Position numbers and translations under genes: made by a program. From the NCBI RefSeq assembly GCF_029931775.1, contig NC_079328.1:13763001-13827000 (forward strand): a DNA stretch of 64,000 nt, written 5' to 3'. Numbering within the stretch: position 1 is the first letter of the stretch; each line of letters begins with the position of its first letter. The stretch is from Euleptes europaea (taxonomy: Eukaryota > Chordata > Lepidosauria > Squamata > Sphaerodactylidae). The notes below the pieces were generated by a model, which was not told the origin of the DNA, ran no database searches, and saw only the letters and a program-made list of their open reading frames with translations. Shown one piece after another: positions 11,430 to 21,169 of this stretch.

Positions 11430-11995
11430 AATCCAAGAAATCAGAAGGAGATTGGGAAGTGCAGCCATGAAGGAGCTAGAAAATTTTTTTAAGTGTAAGG
11501 ATGTGTCACTGGCCACCAAGACTAGATTAATTCATGCCATCGTATTCCCTATTACTATGTATGGGTGTGAAAGCTGGACAGTGAAGAAAGCTGATAGGAA
11601 GAAAATAGATTCCTTTGAAATGTGGTGTTGGAGGAGAGGGTTGCGGATTCCGTGGACTGCCCAAAAAAACAAAAATCAGTGGGTTCTAGATCAAATCAAG
11701 CCTGAACTGACCCTAGAAGCTAAAATGACTAAACTGAGGCTGTCGTATTTTGGTCACGTCATGAGACAACAAGAGTCATTGGAAAAGACAGTCATGCTAG
11801 GAAAAGTGGAGGGCAGCAGGAAAAGAGGAAGACCCAACAAGAGATGGATTGACTCTGAAAAGGATGCCACGGACCTCAGTTTGCAAGACCTGAGCAAGGC
11901 TGTCAAAGATAGGACATTTTGGAGGACTTTCATTCATAGGGTCGCCATGAGTCGGAAGCGACTTGAATGCACTTAACACACAACACACACACACA
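11430..11995 (+). mobile_element. BovB (RTE) LINE 3' end with ORF fragment
   Basis: Translation to about 11976 reads as the C-terminal part of a BovB polyprotein. Segments are IVFPITMYGCESWTVKKADR, then FEMWCWRRGLRIPWTA, LRLSYFGHVMR, GSRKRGRPNKRW and the end FIHRVAMSRKRL. This region lies after the reverse-transcriptase domain in RTE elements. The 3' end gggtcgccatgagtcgg followed by a CA tail is the BovB tail shared by Sauria-type SINEs. The copy is 5' truncated. Confidence 0.9.
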
Positions 11996-12097
11996 GTCTT
12001 GCCTATTGTGAGTGTATGAGAGCAATTTTTGTCCAAATAATATACTTCCTTTTGTTTGCTATGGAATTTGTTTTCTACCTTCAACTACCTTCTACCT

Positions 12098-12309
12098 GGA
12101 AAAGACAGTCATGCTAGGAAAAGTGGAGGGCAGCAGGAAAAGAGGAAGACCCAACAAGAGATGGATGGACTCCATAAAGGAAGCCACAGCCTTCAATTTG
12201 CAGGATCTGAGCAAGGCTGTCAATGATAGGACATTTTGCATGACTTTCATTCATAGGGTCGCCATGAGTCGGAAGCGACTTGACGGCACTTCACACACCC
12301 ACACACACC
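12098..12309 (+). mobile_element. BovB LINE 3' end, shorter copy
   Basis: It begins at tggaaaagacagtcatgc and runs to gggtcgccatgagtcgg with a degenerate CA tail. It duplicates the last 210 bp of the copy just upstream but differs in sequence (for example TAFNLQDLSKAV), so it is an independent insertion. Confidence 0.85.
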
Positions 12310-12359
12310 CTTTAATCCGGCCCTTCTTCCTATTGACTCCTGAGAACTGAAGGCCTCCT

Positions 12360-12630
12360 CTCCGACCAAGCACTGAACCGCTCCTCGGCGCTGCAAAGCG
12401 GGGGTCGGGCGGCCTTTGCTGCTGGGTCCCACCCCCCGGCTGAGCGGCGCTTCCCTGGCAAGGGCTGCAGCAGGAGCCGCTCCGCAGGCGGGCCGGGAAT
12501 AGGCAGCTGCGGCGGGCCAGAAGCCGAGTCTCTGGGGAGCGCAAGGAGGAGACGCGCGGCGGCGGCGGGGATCCCGGGCGGTGCTGGACCGGGCGAGCTG
12601 CAGGCGAGAGAGAGGGTGGCCGGGTCCCTC
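12360..12630. other. CpG-rich segment of unknown origin
   Basis: Dense in CpG (gacgcgcggcggcggcgg near 12552) and unlike its neighbours. It abuts the BovB tail on the left and an M1 remnant on the right. No supported exon or start is visible; it may be an orphan CpG island or a displaced piece of one. Confidence 0.4.
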
Positions 12631-12691
12631 TTCGCTAGGGTTGCCAGCCTCGAGATACTAAACAAAAAAATGCACTGGTATTAATTAGACT

Positions 12692-13316
12692 CCGTGGACT
12701 GCCAAAAAAACCAAATCAGTGGGTTATAGATCAAATCAAGCCTGAACTGACCCTAGCTCAGTGGTTCCCAACCTTTTTTTGACCAGGGACCACTAGGACT
12801 TTTTTGTTCGGTGCAGGGACCCCAAGGTTCAAAATAAAAATTCCGAGAATTTGAAAATAAACTTTAATCATAACTGTTAGTTAAACATTAAACTTAGAAT
12901 AATATTTGAATATATATTTTTATAATAGAGAACTTTTAATTGAAAATGTTAATTTATTATGGGTTTATAACTTTGTTTCTCGGGCCTTAATTTAGTTCTT
13001 GCGGACCCCTGGGGGTCCATGGACCCCCGATTGGGAACCAGTGCCCTAGAAGCTAAAATGACTAAACTGAGGCTGTCGTATTTTGGTCACGTCATGAGAC
13101 GACAAGAGTCACTGGAAAAGACAGTCTTGCGAGGAAAAGTTGAAGGCAGCAGGAAAAGAGGAAGACCCAACAAGAGATGGATGGACTCAATAAAGGAAGC
13201 CACAGCCTTCAATTTGCAGGATCTGAGCAGGGCTGTCAAAGATAGGACATTTTGGAGGACTTTCATTCATAGGGTCGCCATGAGTCGGAAGCGACTTGAC
13301 GGCACTTAACACACAC
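12692..13316 (+). mobile_element. BovB LINE 3' end inserted in PLE-E
   Basis: Starts tccgtggactgcc and ends in the BovB tail with a CA run. A perfect 12-bp target duplication attaattagact flanks it (12680-12691 and 13317-13328). It is interrupted by an M2 element at 12759-13043. The encoded C-terminal segment (LRLSYFGHVMRR, then FIHRVAMSRKRL) is intact in the part after the insertion. Confidence 0.9.
12759..13043 (+). mobile_element. M2 hAT miniature element inside BovB
   Basis: TIRs CAGTGGTTCCCAACC and gattgggaaccagtg. The target duplication is ccctagct (12751-12758) and ccctagaa (13044-13051). The BovB sequence elsewhere reads ccctagaa here, so the insertion site is confirmed. It is 285 bp and AT-rich inside, matching 37643-37928 in reverse. 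Confidence 0.9.
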
Positions 13317-13329
13317 ATTAATTAGACTA

Positions 13330-13596
13330 GCTGTAGAAAGAATAATACCAAGCTCGAGGTTATTCAAATTGAAACATATTCTAACAGTGCATAAGTGAAA
13401 ACCGAAAATCAAAGGAAACTTAGTAATATAAACGTCATGCAAGGAACAAAATTAACACGGACTTCGTGTTAATTTTGTTCCTTGCATGACGTTTATATTA
13501 CTAAGTTTCCTTTGATTTTCGGTTTTCACTTATGCACTGCTAGAATATAAGTTTCAATTTGAATAACCTCGAGCTTGGTATTATTCTTTCTACAGC
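13330..13596. repeat. Large inverted repeat with arms of about 130 bp
   Basis: The arm gctgtagaaagaataatacc (13330 onward) is the reverse complement of the sequence ending at 13596, meeting at a five-base centre near 13462. The arms differ by only a few bases and a 2-base indel. This is two head-to-head copies of a PLE terminal segment. Confidence 0.9.
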
Positions 13597-13819
13597 CTCC
13601 AGGTACTAGCTGGAGATCTCCTGCTATTGCAACTGATCTCCAGCTGATAGAGATTAATTCCCCTGGAAAAAATTCCTCCCCCAGTTAGTGGCTCAGATTC
13701 AACTTTGGAGCCTCTTGCAAAATAGGTAGATTATTATTTGAAACCATATGCAATGGAAACACCTAGCTATGTCAAAGATTCTTCTGATTTCATTAAACAA
13801 ATTGAAAAAGTGATTGTCC

Positions 13820-14043
13820 CACCGGTGGCGAAGAGGGACCTGGCAACTCTGCTCTTTGCAACCAGCGGGAAGTTTTGGGGGTGGAGCCTGAGGAGGGTGG
13901 GGTTTGGAGAGGGGAGGGACTTCAATGCCATAGAGTCCAATTGCCAAAGCGGCCATTTTCTCCAGGTGAGCTGATCTCTATTGCCTGGAGATCAGTTGTA
14001 ATAGCAGGAGATCTCCAGCCACCACCTGGAGGTTGGCAACCCA
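13820..14043 (+). mobile_element. M1 remnant followed by an M1 element
   Basis: 13820-13850 is the right end of a reversed copy (ccggtggcgaagagggacct). From about 13851 a forward copy continues to ggttggcaaccca at 14043. The left TIR of the forward copy is degraded. Confidence 0.75.
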
Positions 14044-14159
14044 AGCAAGAGAGGAAGACCCTCACCCACCCCCCAGCAGCACCTTTCCCTTGCCCACGGA
14101 AGCAGGGCAGTTCACTGCCTTTCTTCTAAATCCTCCGGCCTTTTTCGTAGGTTGTCAAC

Positions 14160-14571
14160 TAGGGTTGCCAAACATCCAGGTACTACATGGAGTAGGGTTG
14201 CCAGGTCCCTCTTCGCCATCAGCAGGTTTTGGGGGTGGAGACTGAGGAGGGGGAGGTTTGGGGAGGGGGAGGACTTAAATGGCATAGAGTCCAATGGCCA
14301 AAGCAGCCATTTTCTCCAGGTGAATTGATCTCTTTTGGCTGGAGATCAGTTGTAATAACAGATCTTCAGCTAGTACCTGGAGGTTGGCAACCTAAGCTGG
14401 AGATCTGCTATTACAACTGATCTCCAGCCGATAGAGTTTGGGTCACCTGGAGAAAATGGCCGCTTTGGCCATTGGACTCTATGGCATTGAAGCCACTCCC
14501 CAAATTCTGTCCTCCTCAAGCTCCACCCCAAAAACCTCCCGCCAGTGGCAAAGAGGGACCTGGCAACCCTA
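14160..14571 (-). mobile_element. M1 element containing another M1 element
   Basis: The outer copy occupies 14160-14192 and 14395-14571. Its target duplication is ttgtcaac (14152-14159) and ttgccaac (14572-14579), 7 of 8. Fragments of a further M1 end follow at 14573-14602. Confidence 0.85.
14193..14394 (+). mobile_element. M1 element nested in an M1 element
   Basis: A forward copy from TAGGGTTGCCA to TTGGCAACCTA inserted into the reversed copy. The flanks acatggag and agctggag match at 6 of 8. Confidence 0.85.
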
Positions 14572-14634
14572 TTGCCAACCTTCAGGTGGTGCCTAGAGGT
14601 CCCCTCCCCCCAATTCCAACACATTTCCAAACAA

Positions 14635-14838
14635 TAGGGTTGCCAGCTCTGGGTTGGGAAATACCTGAAGATTTTGGGAGTAGAGCCTGTGGAGGACAGG
14701 GTTTGGGGAGGGACTTCAATGCAGTATAATGCCATAGAATCCACCTTCCAAAGCTGCCATTTTCCCCAGGTGAACAGAACTCTGTCATCTGGAGATCAGT
14801 TGTAATAGCCGGAGATCTCTAACTATCACCTAGAGGTT
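14635..14838 (+). mobile_element. M1 element, divergent subfamily, cut by PLE-A
   Basis: Starts TAGGGTTGCCAGCTCTGGG and reaches atcacctagaggtt, where the PLE begins. The right TIR is absent. It belongs to the same subfamily as 487-685. Confidence 0.8.
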
Positions 14839-15191
14839 CAAACTAATAAGCAGCACCAGCTCTAAATTTTGATAAGTCAAGAAACACAAATTAACACCAC
14901 TAACCAGGTTATAATGCCAGGTATGAGACTCCCTAATATATGTAAACATGAAATAATCAATCAAACAATAAAGGGTTACATCACCAAGTTCATTTCATAG
15001 TATTATAATAGACTAGGTTAACTGCACCCAGGTCTAAATCCAACCTAAGTAATAAAGACAATAGTCTAGAATACTAAATGCAAAAGTAAAATAACAGTCC
15101 AAACACCAAGTCCAGGTCCAAAGTCCAAAAGTCCAATAATCCAATAGTCCACGATAGTAATTTCTGTCCTTTAGGAATAATAATTCATTCT

Positions 15192-15250
15192 ATCAAAACG
15201 CCACCTCCGGATTTGTGTACGTTTCGCCAAACAATGCTTCATCAGTTGAT
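15192..15250 (-). ncRNA. Hammerhead ribozyme-like motif in PLE-A
   Basis: On the minus strand: helix I ATCAA, core CTGATGA, a weak helix II of about 13 bases, GAAA, helix III ACG/CGT closing a loop of about 20 bases, then U at the cleavage position and TTGAT, which pairs with ATCAA. All core positions fit the hammerhead consensus, apart from one extra A between CTGATGA and helix II. Hammerheads in Penelope-like elements are established knowledge; activity of this copy is untested. Confidence 0.75.
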
Positions 15251-15493
15251 TTTCTTTCAATCAGAAGTGTCCATAGACCTCTGAAAAATAAATTTATACA
15301 CCAAATACCTAGAATTCTGTTATCAAGCAACAATCCCATAATAATATTCCATACATACCGGTGACCAGCTGACCAAATGGCTCTAACTCTCTGAGGGCTG
15401 GTATCTGCTGACATGAGAGTTGGCTTAAAATATTCCCCATGCAGCTGTGACTCATTAGATGTGAGAAGGAAAGCTCATTCTTAAAGTGAACCT

Positions 15494-16830
15494 TCAAAGG
15501 AAGCTAGAAAGGTCGAATTCATTGTTCAAACCCATAGGGGCCAACGTTTTAAATAAAAATATAAGTTGTGTTTCGTGTCTGTGCAGTATTTTAGAAACAT
15601 CCTCCAACTGATATCTACATGGCTTATATTGCCAAAGAGCAAAAAATGACTGATCTGAGTCTGAATGTCCTTTCTCAAGGAAGTGGCTGGTGAGCGGCTC
15701 CTCCAGGGTCCTAGAGCGTATCCTGGCTTTATGTCCGCCAATCCGTAGTTTTAATTGGCGGCGTGTGGACCCAGTGTACATCAAAAAACACGGGCAAATA
15801 ATTGCTTACACCACATTTTTGGACGCACAATTCATGAAATGTTGCAATGTGTACTTGAAATTCGAGCATGATGAACTTACTTCTTTGATCAGGAGGCTCA
15901 AGGGGCAAAAGGCGCATGCGCCACACTTAAAATGCCCGGATGGTAAAGTGCCTTCTGGTTTAAATGATCTATCTGTTTTTACCAAGAAGTTACGTATTGA
16001 TTTAGTTCTTCTAAGTCCAAAGATAGGTGGTATCGAGCAACCCGGTATATTTTCCAAAATGTGCCAATGTTTGCGTACAATTTTTTGCCCTTCAAAAGAG
16101 AGGTGATTAAATTCTAAAGAAGCCTGTACCCTTGAAGGTTTAGTGCCGTCTTCCTTGCAGGGTCGGAGTAAGGTATCCTGATCCTTAAGAGCCACCCTCT
16201 TGATAGCAGAGCCCCCTCTTGATAGCATCAGAAATGATAGATTGATCATAACCTCTATCTAAGAGATTCCTATTGAAAGTCCGAACGGCCGCCAAATAAT
16301 CATTCTGAAAGATGGAGTTCCTTCTCAGTCTCAATAATTGACTGTAAGGTAAGTTTCGCCAAAGATGTAATGGGTGATTAGATGTAAAGTGGAGGCCAGC
16401 TCCTACATCAGTTGGTTTCCGATAGCGTTTTACCGCCACCTGGTTCTCCTCGGTCCTAATAACCTCCACATCTAAAAACAGAATGACAGATCTATTCGTT
16501 TGTCCTGTAAATTTCAGATTCAAATTTAATGTGTTGAGCCCTTGCAAAAATGGCTCATATGATGAAGCAGACTTAAGAATGTAGAACAAATCATCAATGT
16601 AACGAAAATAAACCACCACATGATCTTGAAACATGGGATCCAACATAAGGGAATCATTCTCAAATGCTATCATGTAAACGTTAGCCACAGACGGGGCACA
16701 AGCCGCGCCCATGGCGACACCCTGTGTCTGCAAGAAAAAGGAATCCTGGTACCTGAAAAAATTATTTTCAAAAATAATATCCTCTAAACATAAGAGGAAA
16801 TGTGTTGGAATGGAATAATCTCGTCTAGAA
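15494..16830 (-). pseudogene. Broken PLE polyprotein: reverse transcriptase and GIY-YIG endonuclease
   Basis: Reading from the right: reverse-transcriptase segment with QTQGVAMGAACAPSVANVYM and the catalytic block YFRYIDDLFYI, where the DD is the metal-binding pair. A linker follows with a cysteine cluster (KCGACAFCPLS). The endonuclease segment contains MYTGSTRRQLKLRIGGHK, a GIY-YIG-type signature, and ends GLNNEFDLSSFL. This order (RT, linker, GIY-YIG) is that of Penelope proteins. The N-terminal part of the protein is missing and the frame is not continuous. Low selection is expected; it is a dead copy. Confidence 0.85.
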
Positions 16831-16832
16831 TC

Positions 16833-16948
16833 CAGGGTGGACTCTGTGGCATTGTACCCTGCTGAGGTTTCTCGCCTAACCTCACCCTTCCCAGGCTCCA
16901 CCACCCCCAAATCTCCAGGTATTTCCCAACCCAGAGTTGGCAACCTGA
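16833..16948 (-). mobile_element. M1 element remnant
   Basis: A reversed divergent-subfamily copy ending ggtatttcccaacccagagt and tggcaacctga. It is cut on the left by PLE-A. Its orientation is opposite to 14635-14838, so the two are separate elements. Confidence 0.7.
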
Positions 16949-17095
16949 CCAAAACTCGGCAGTGCAGTGAGCAGGAAGCCACAAGCCGGAGGCCCAGGGG
17001 CCCCAGACGACCATCGCTGCCCAGGACTGACTGGGACTCCTCTCCAAGGGCAGCCCCAGGCAGAGTACCTTACAGCAGCCCAGCCAGGAGGAGTA

Positions 17096-17294
17096 GGGTT
17101 GCCAGGTCCTTCTTCGGAACCGGCAAGAGGTTTTGGGGTGGAGGGTTTGAGGAGGGTGGGGTTTGGGAAGGGGAGGGACTTCAATACCATAGAGTCCAAT
17201 TGCAAAAGCGGCCATTTCCTCCAGGTGAACTGATTTCTGTCGGCTGGAGATCAGTTGTAATAGCAGGAGATCTCCTGCTACTACCTGGAGGTTA
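17096..17294 (+). mobile_element. M1 element, right end lost
   Basis: Starts TAGGGTTGCCAGGTCC and runs to acctggaggtta. The terminal bases of the right TIR are replaced. GC-rich sequence of no known function lies on both sides (16949-17095 and 17295-17613). Confidence 0.8.
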
Positions 17295-17613
17295 CGGGCA
17301 GGCACCAGAGGGCGTGGAGAGAGGCAGCCTTGGCTTTGCCCCACAGGTCCCTTAACAGCAGCTTGGCAGGCCGAAATCTACGGCCAAGCGGGGGGGGGGG
17401 ACGGGATGCAGGCTGAAAGCGGCCTTTGTGCCCCTTCCTGCCTTTCGAGTCATGAGCCATTCTCGGCTGACCAGGAATCCCCCCCCCAGGCGGGGGCTAG
17501 CCGCCTTCAAGTGACCTTTCCAGACCGAGAAGCACCCACAGAACAGCGGTCCCCTTCTAGAAGCCTGGGAAAGGCAGAGATTCAACTGGGGCAGCCAGGC
17601 AGACCCCTCTCTC

Positions 17614-17814
17614 TAGGGTTGCCAGGTCTCTCGTCTGCCACCGGTGGGAGGATTTTGGGGGCAGAGCCTGAGGAGGGCGGGGTTTGGGAGGGGAGGGACT
17701 TCAATGCCATAGAGTCCAATGGCCAATTTCTCCAGGTGAACTGATCTCTGTCGGCTGGAGATCAGTTGTAATAGCAGGAGATCTCCAGCTAGTACCTGGA
17801 GGTTGGCAACCCTA
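17614..17814 (+). mobile_element. M1 hAT miniature element, complete
   Basis: TAGGGTTGCCA to TTGGCAACCCTA, 201 bp. The target duplication is cctctctc (17606-17613) and cttctctc (17815-17822), 7 of 8. Confidence 0.9.
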
Positions 17815-18163
17815 CTTCTCTCAGCGGGGGAGGAAGGATCAGAGCCCTCCCTTGGTGGTGTCCTGCATTAAATTCTGCAAACAGTGTTTGTGTGCTTACT
17901 CCATTCTGCCTCCTCCAGACCTCCCCCCATGCTGACCTGGCATCCTCGAGGATGCTGCAGGGCCATTTCAGGGAAAGCTCCCCCTGTTGACTTGCTGCCT
18001 GCCAAACACTGCTTTAAAGGTCTAGGAGCTCTGGACCGCCTGTCCCCCTTGATGTTCAACACCCAGCCCCAAAAGAGTTCTGAAAACTGGGGTGTCATCT
18101 TCTCTCTGGGGCGTTAAAAGATATTCTTGCAGTTCAGATTCTCCTTGCCAGCACTGCAGTTAA

Positions 18164-18361
18164 TAGGGTTGCCAGGTCCCTCTTCACTACCGGCGGGAGG
18201 CTTTTGGGGCGGAGCCTGAGGAGGGCAGGGTTTGGGGAGGGGAGGGACTTCAATGCCATAGAGTCCAATGGCCAACGTGGCCATTTTCTCCAGGTGCACT
18301 GATCTCTATTGGCTGGAGATCAGTTGTAATAGCAGGAGATCTCCAGCTAGTACCTGGAGGT
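18164..18361 (+). mobile_element. M1 element, right end cut by PLE-D
   Basis: A forward copy running to gtacctggaggtt, where PLE-type sequence begins. The terminal repeat beyond the cut is not seen again on the far side. Confidence 0.85.
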
Positions 18362-18760
18362 TTGGAAATCAGCACAGGAAAAAGGGGTACAAATAAGCAC
18401 ATAAAACGGGGTACAAAGAAGGAAAAATCTAATATGTGACAACATGAGAGACAAAGTATAAGAGTGCACAGCAACAGACAGATACAGATGTACTATCCTA
18501 TTAAGTATATACATATATACACAGCATTTATGATGTAGACTCTATGCAAGGCAGAGAATATGTGTTCTTCCAGATAGTTAATAAAAGCAGTTCCTGTAGG
18601 GTATCCAAATATTGGTATAGTCCAAAAGAATAAGATGGGGGACGGCCGTTTCACATTCTCTTCTTCAGCCCCATATTCAGTTGTAAATGAATCACATAGC
18701 AAAATCATCTGTCTTTATTCAATATGCCATCGCATTAGGATAGTTCCTCAGTTCCTTGAG
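18362..18760 (-). mobile_element. Penelope-like element end (PLE-D), non-coding
   Basis: Assigned by its position in an M1 end and by a hammerhead-like motif of the same type as in PLE-C. The right boundary is uncertain. Confidence 0.55.
18634..18676 (-). ncRNA. Hammerhead ribozyme-like motif in PLE-D
   Basis: Minus strand: ATGGGG, CTGAAGA, a short degraded helix II, GAAA, the palindrome ACGGCCGT (counting the last A of GAAA), C at the cleavage position, then CCCCAT. ATGGGG and CCCCAT give six helix I pairs. Helix II (AGAGAATGT) is poor. Confidence 0.6.
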
Positions 18761-19700
18761 AGATACTTACACGTATAGCCCTGTGAGCCATTTAGAAATG
18801 CCCAGAGCATTACAATTCCCTCCTCCCATTCCCACATCTTGTGTTCATGAGGAAAGCCCAGGATGTAGGCTATGCAGGGGGGCTGGAGCAGCGAGGAACG
18901 CTCGCTGGCGAAACCAGACACAAAGAAAGACGGGGCTGCTGGCTTCCCTACTCTGAAGAGCAGGATTGGAACAGATTTGCAATTACAGGAACCGGGAGGG
19001 GAAGGATTAGCAGGGAGCTATTTGTACCTCCTGGTACAAATAACCAGCTCCAGTTTGCAGCATGGGAAAGCAACTGAGAAGCGCCGGCTGGAGATGGAAG
19101 GGGGAGGCAACCCATAGAGCCCTTTCTCCATCCCCGCAGGGGCCCCCCACCATGAGCCCCACAACCACAGACCCCCGGAAGGGTGCAAGCTGGATGCTGC
19201 TGGCTCCCTTCTGCCCGGCAAGGCCTTCAAGACAGAAAGAAAAGAGCAGAAGAAATGGTAGCAAACATTTTCTAATGCTGGCGCTTTAATTGCCCCACTT
19301 AACTTAGATGTCATTTTGTAAGGCAACAGATCCTATAAATAAACCTGGGCCTTCTTCCTGGCCCAGTTGCTCTGAATGAGGGCAGGGCTCACGTGACAAT
19401 TAAAGGACTCCGCCGGGGGCTGTTCCTCATTAAACAGATTAAGATGCTTACACCTGACCGGACCAGGGATTTTTTTTTGGGGGGAGGGAAGCAGGGCAGT
19501 GCCATTTGAAATAGCCCTGCATGGGCTGTGTGACAGGTCAGCTTGCTCAGTTCCCCTGCAAAGCTGCAGCTGTTTGATACTGTGGACGGCGGCCGGAAGC
19601 CGACTCTACTCCTTTCCATACTTGGATATTTCCACCCTTCTGCTGCATTGCTCTTCTGCTGGGGACGAGCCGTGGAGATGGAGCTCTGGTTCCACATAGA
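18761..19700. other. No gene seen
   Basis: About 0.9 kb without a recognised repeat or exon. It includes a G-run at 19478. Open frames here show no family resemblance that I can name. Confidence 0.4.
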
Positions 19701-19702
19701 CT

Positions 19703-20031
19703 AGGAGGAGGAGGAGGAGAAGAAGACTTGGTTTTTATATGATGACTTTCTCTACCACTTAAGGCAAAATCAAACCAGTTTACAATCACCTTCCCTTCCC
19801 CTCCCCACAACAGACACCCTGTGAGGTAGGTGGGGCTGAGAGAGCTCTTGATAGAACTGTGACTAGCCCAAGGTCACCCAGCTGGATTCATGTGGAAGAG
19901 TGGGAAAATCAACCCGGTTCACCAGATTAGCCTCCACCGCTTATGTGGAGGTGAGGGGAATCAAACCCGGTTCTCCAGATCAGAGTCCACCACTCCAAAC
20001 CACCGCTCTTAACCACTACACCATGCTGGCT
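19703..20031 (-). repeat. SINE-C, full length
   Basis: The reverse complement starts gccagcatggtgtagtgg, carries both tRNA-like head segments and ends ataaaaaccaagtcttctt, followed by a purine-rich tail. It is one of the most complete copies. Confidence 0.85.
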
Positions 20032-20126
20032 GGATACAACACCAGTTTTACAGTGCAGTCTGGCAACGGCTGCCCCCCGTAAGAGGCCAAAGCTGGCAGC
20101 CCATTATAGATCCTTCTCTGGTTTTG

Positions 20127-20205
20127 TTAGTGAAGATTGCAAAGGGGTAGCCACGCTCATCTGTCGTGGTAAAATAAAACTAAGTCTAGGGGCACCTTAA
20201 GGACT
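20127..20205. repeat. Family K repeat fragment
   Basis: ggggtagccacgctcatctg, then taggggcaccttaaggac. This is a reptile-wide interspersed repeat by my recollection. Related pieces lie at 20653-20906, 34803-34880 and 62378-62480. Confidence 0.5.
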
Positions 20206-20208
20206 GAG

Positions 20209-20660
20209 ATCCAGTGTGGTGTAGTGGTAAAGAGTTGCAAACTCTGTTCTGGAGAGCCGGGTTCAATTCCCCACTCCTCCACACGAAGCCTGCTGGGTGA
20301 CCTTGGGCCAGTCACAGTTTTCCGAATATTATACTTGCAGGCCTCCCTACCCCCCCTTTTTATTTTATATGCTCAATCAAAAGGATAGAAATTTGAGCGC
20401 CATCTTGGGATTTTGCTTGATTTTAACTGGGATTTTACTGTTTGAGGTGTTAATATTATTGATGTATATTTTAAACGATGTAACCTGCCCTGAGCCTGGC
20501 TTTGGCCAGGGGAGGATGGGCTAGAAATCACAAAATAAACAAACCCTCTTAGCCCATGCAGAGGCAGGCAGTGGCAAACCACCTCCCAACGTCTCTTGCC
20601 TTGAAAACCTTACTGGGTCGCCATAAGTTAGCTGTGACTTGACATCACACACACACACCT
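20209..20660 (+). repeat. SINE-S (Sauria-like SINE), interrupted
   Basis: Head: ccagtgtggtgtagtggt and gagccgggttcaattcccc. Tail: gggtcgccataagttagctg followed by a CA run, the BovB-type end. About 225 bp of another LINE tail (near 20321-20545, ending gcctggctttggccagggg and aaaataaac) splits it. SINEs with this tail are known to depend on BovB for movement. Confidence 0.75.
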
Positions 20661-20906
20661 TAAAGATTAACAACATTTATTAAAAACATATGAGGACTTC
20701 CTCAACAAAGCTCAAGTTTTTTTTAATTTTTTTATTATTTTTATAACAAAACATATAAACACAATAAAAAACCAAAAAAACCAAAAAATATAAAATACAC
20801 ATACCAAGAAAAAAAAATAAAAGAAAAAATTACATGTTCAGCGCACTACTTATTCCCTAATACAATATTCAAAGCTCAAGTTTTAATCAGTATTGTTAGC
20901 CTTTAC
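20653..20906. repeat. Family K repeat with an internal inverted repeat, split by an AT-rich insertion
   Basis: The outer arms taaagattaacaacatttat and attgttagccttta are near-complementary. The repeat is interrupted by an insertion at 20721-20869. Confidence 0.5.
20721..20869 (-). mobile_element. AT-rich retroinsertion with 15-bp target duplication
   Basis: caaagctcaagtttt lies at 20706-20720 and again at 20870-20884. The insertion starts with a T-run on the plus strand, i.e. a poly-A tail on the minus strand, suggesting a LINE-driven insertion. The family is not identified. Confidence 0.65.
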
Positions 20907-20910
20907 ACCA

Positions 20911-21161
20911 GCGTGGTGTAGTGGTTAAGAACGGTGGACTCTAATCTGGAGAAGCAAATTGGTTTCCCCGCTCCTCCACATGAAGCCTGCTGGGTGTCCT
21001 TGGGCTAGTCACAGTTCTCTCAGAACTCTCTCAGCCGCACCTACCTCACAAGGTCTCTGCTGTGGGGAGAGAAAGGGAAGGAGACTGTAAGCCGGATTGT
21101 TTCTCCTTAAAAGGTAGAGCAAGTCAGCATATAAAAACCAACTCGTCTTCTTTAAGGTGCC
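20911..21161 (+). repeat. SINE-C inserted in a family K repeat
   Basis: Complete from ccagcgtggtgtagtgg to ccaactcgtcttct. Family K sequence (ctttaaggtgcccctgg) resumes after it, so it sits inside that repeat. Its 5' flank matches that of 10079-10320. Confidence 0.8.
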
Positions 21162-21169
21162 CCTGGACA

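Larger units (their letters stand above)
12652..13596 (-). mobile_element. Penelope-like element end (PLE-E) in an M1 element
   Basis: The parts are 12652-12691 and 13317-13596, separated by a BovB insertion. The sequence atgcactggtattaattaga resembles the equivalent end of the PLE at 29083. The second part is an almost perfect inverted repeat, listed separately. There is no coding sequence in this piece. Confidence 0.6.
12636..13684 (-). mobile_element. M1 element, outer layer of a four-level nest
   Basis: The left end TAGGGTTGCCA lies at 12636-12646 with about five more bases. The rest resumes at 13597 (cctccaggtactagctgg) and breaks off near 13684. Between the halves lies a PLE piece that itself contains a BovB copy, which contains an M2 element. 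Confidence 0.7.
14839..16832 (-). mobile_element. Penelope-like element (PLE-A), 5' truncated
   Basis: About 2 kb in reverse orientation. The coding part (about 15494-16830) covers the later part of a Penelope-type reverse transcriptase and the linked GIY-YIG endonuclease. A non-coding end of about 650 bp (14839-15493) carries a hammerhead-like motif at 15192-15250. An M1 element lies at each side. The copy is broken by several changes and is not expected to be active. Penelope-like elements are retroelements without capsid or envelope, known from many animals. Confidence 0.85.

Noticed and set aside
12251-12665. Arginine- and proline-rich frames in the CpG-rich segment
   Set aside because: Open frames are expected in GC-rich DNA on both strands; no splice or start context supports a gene.
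16967-17600. GC-rich frames near 17 kb
   Set aside because: They overlap M1 copies and lack any family resemblance.
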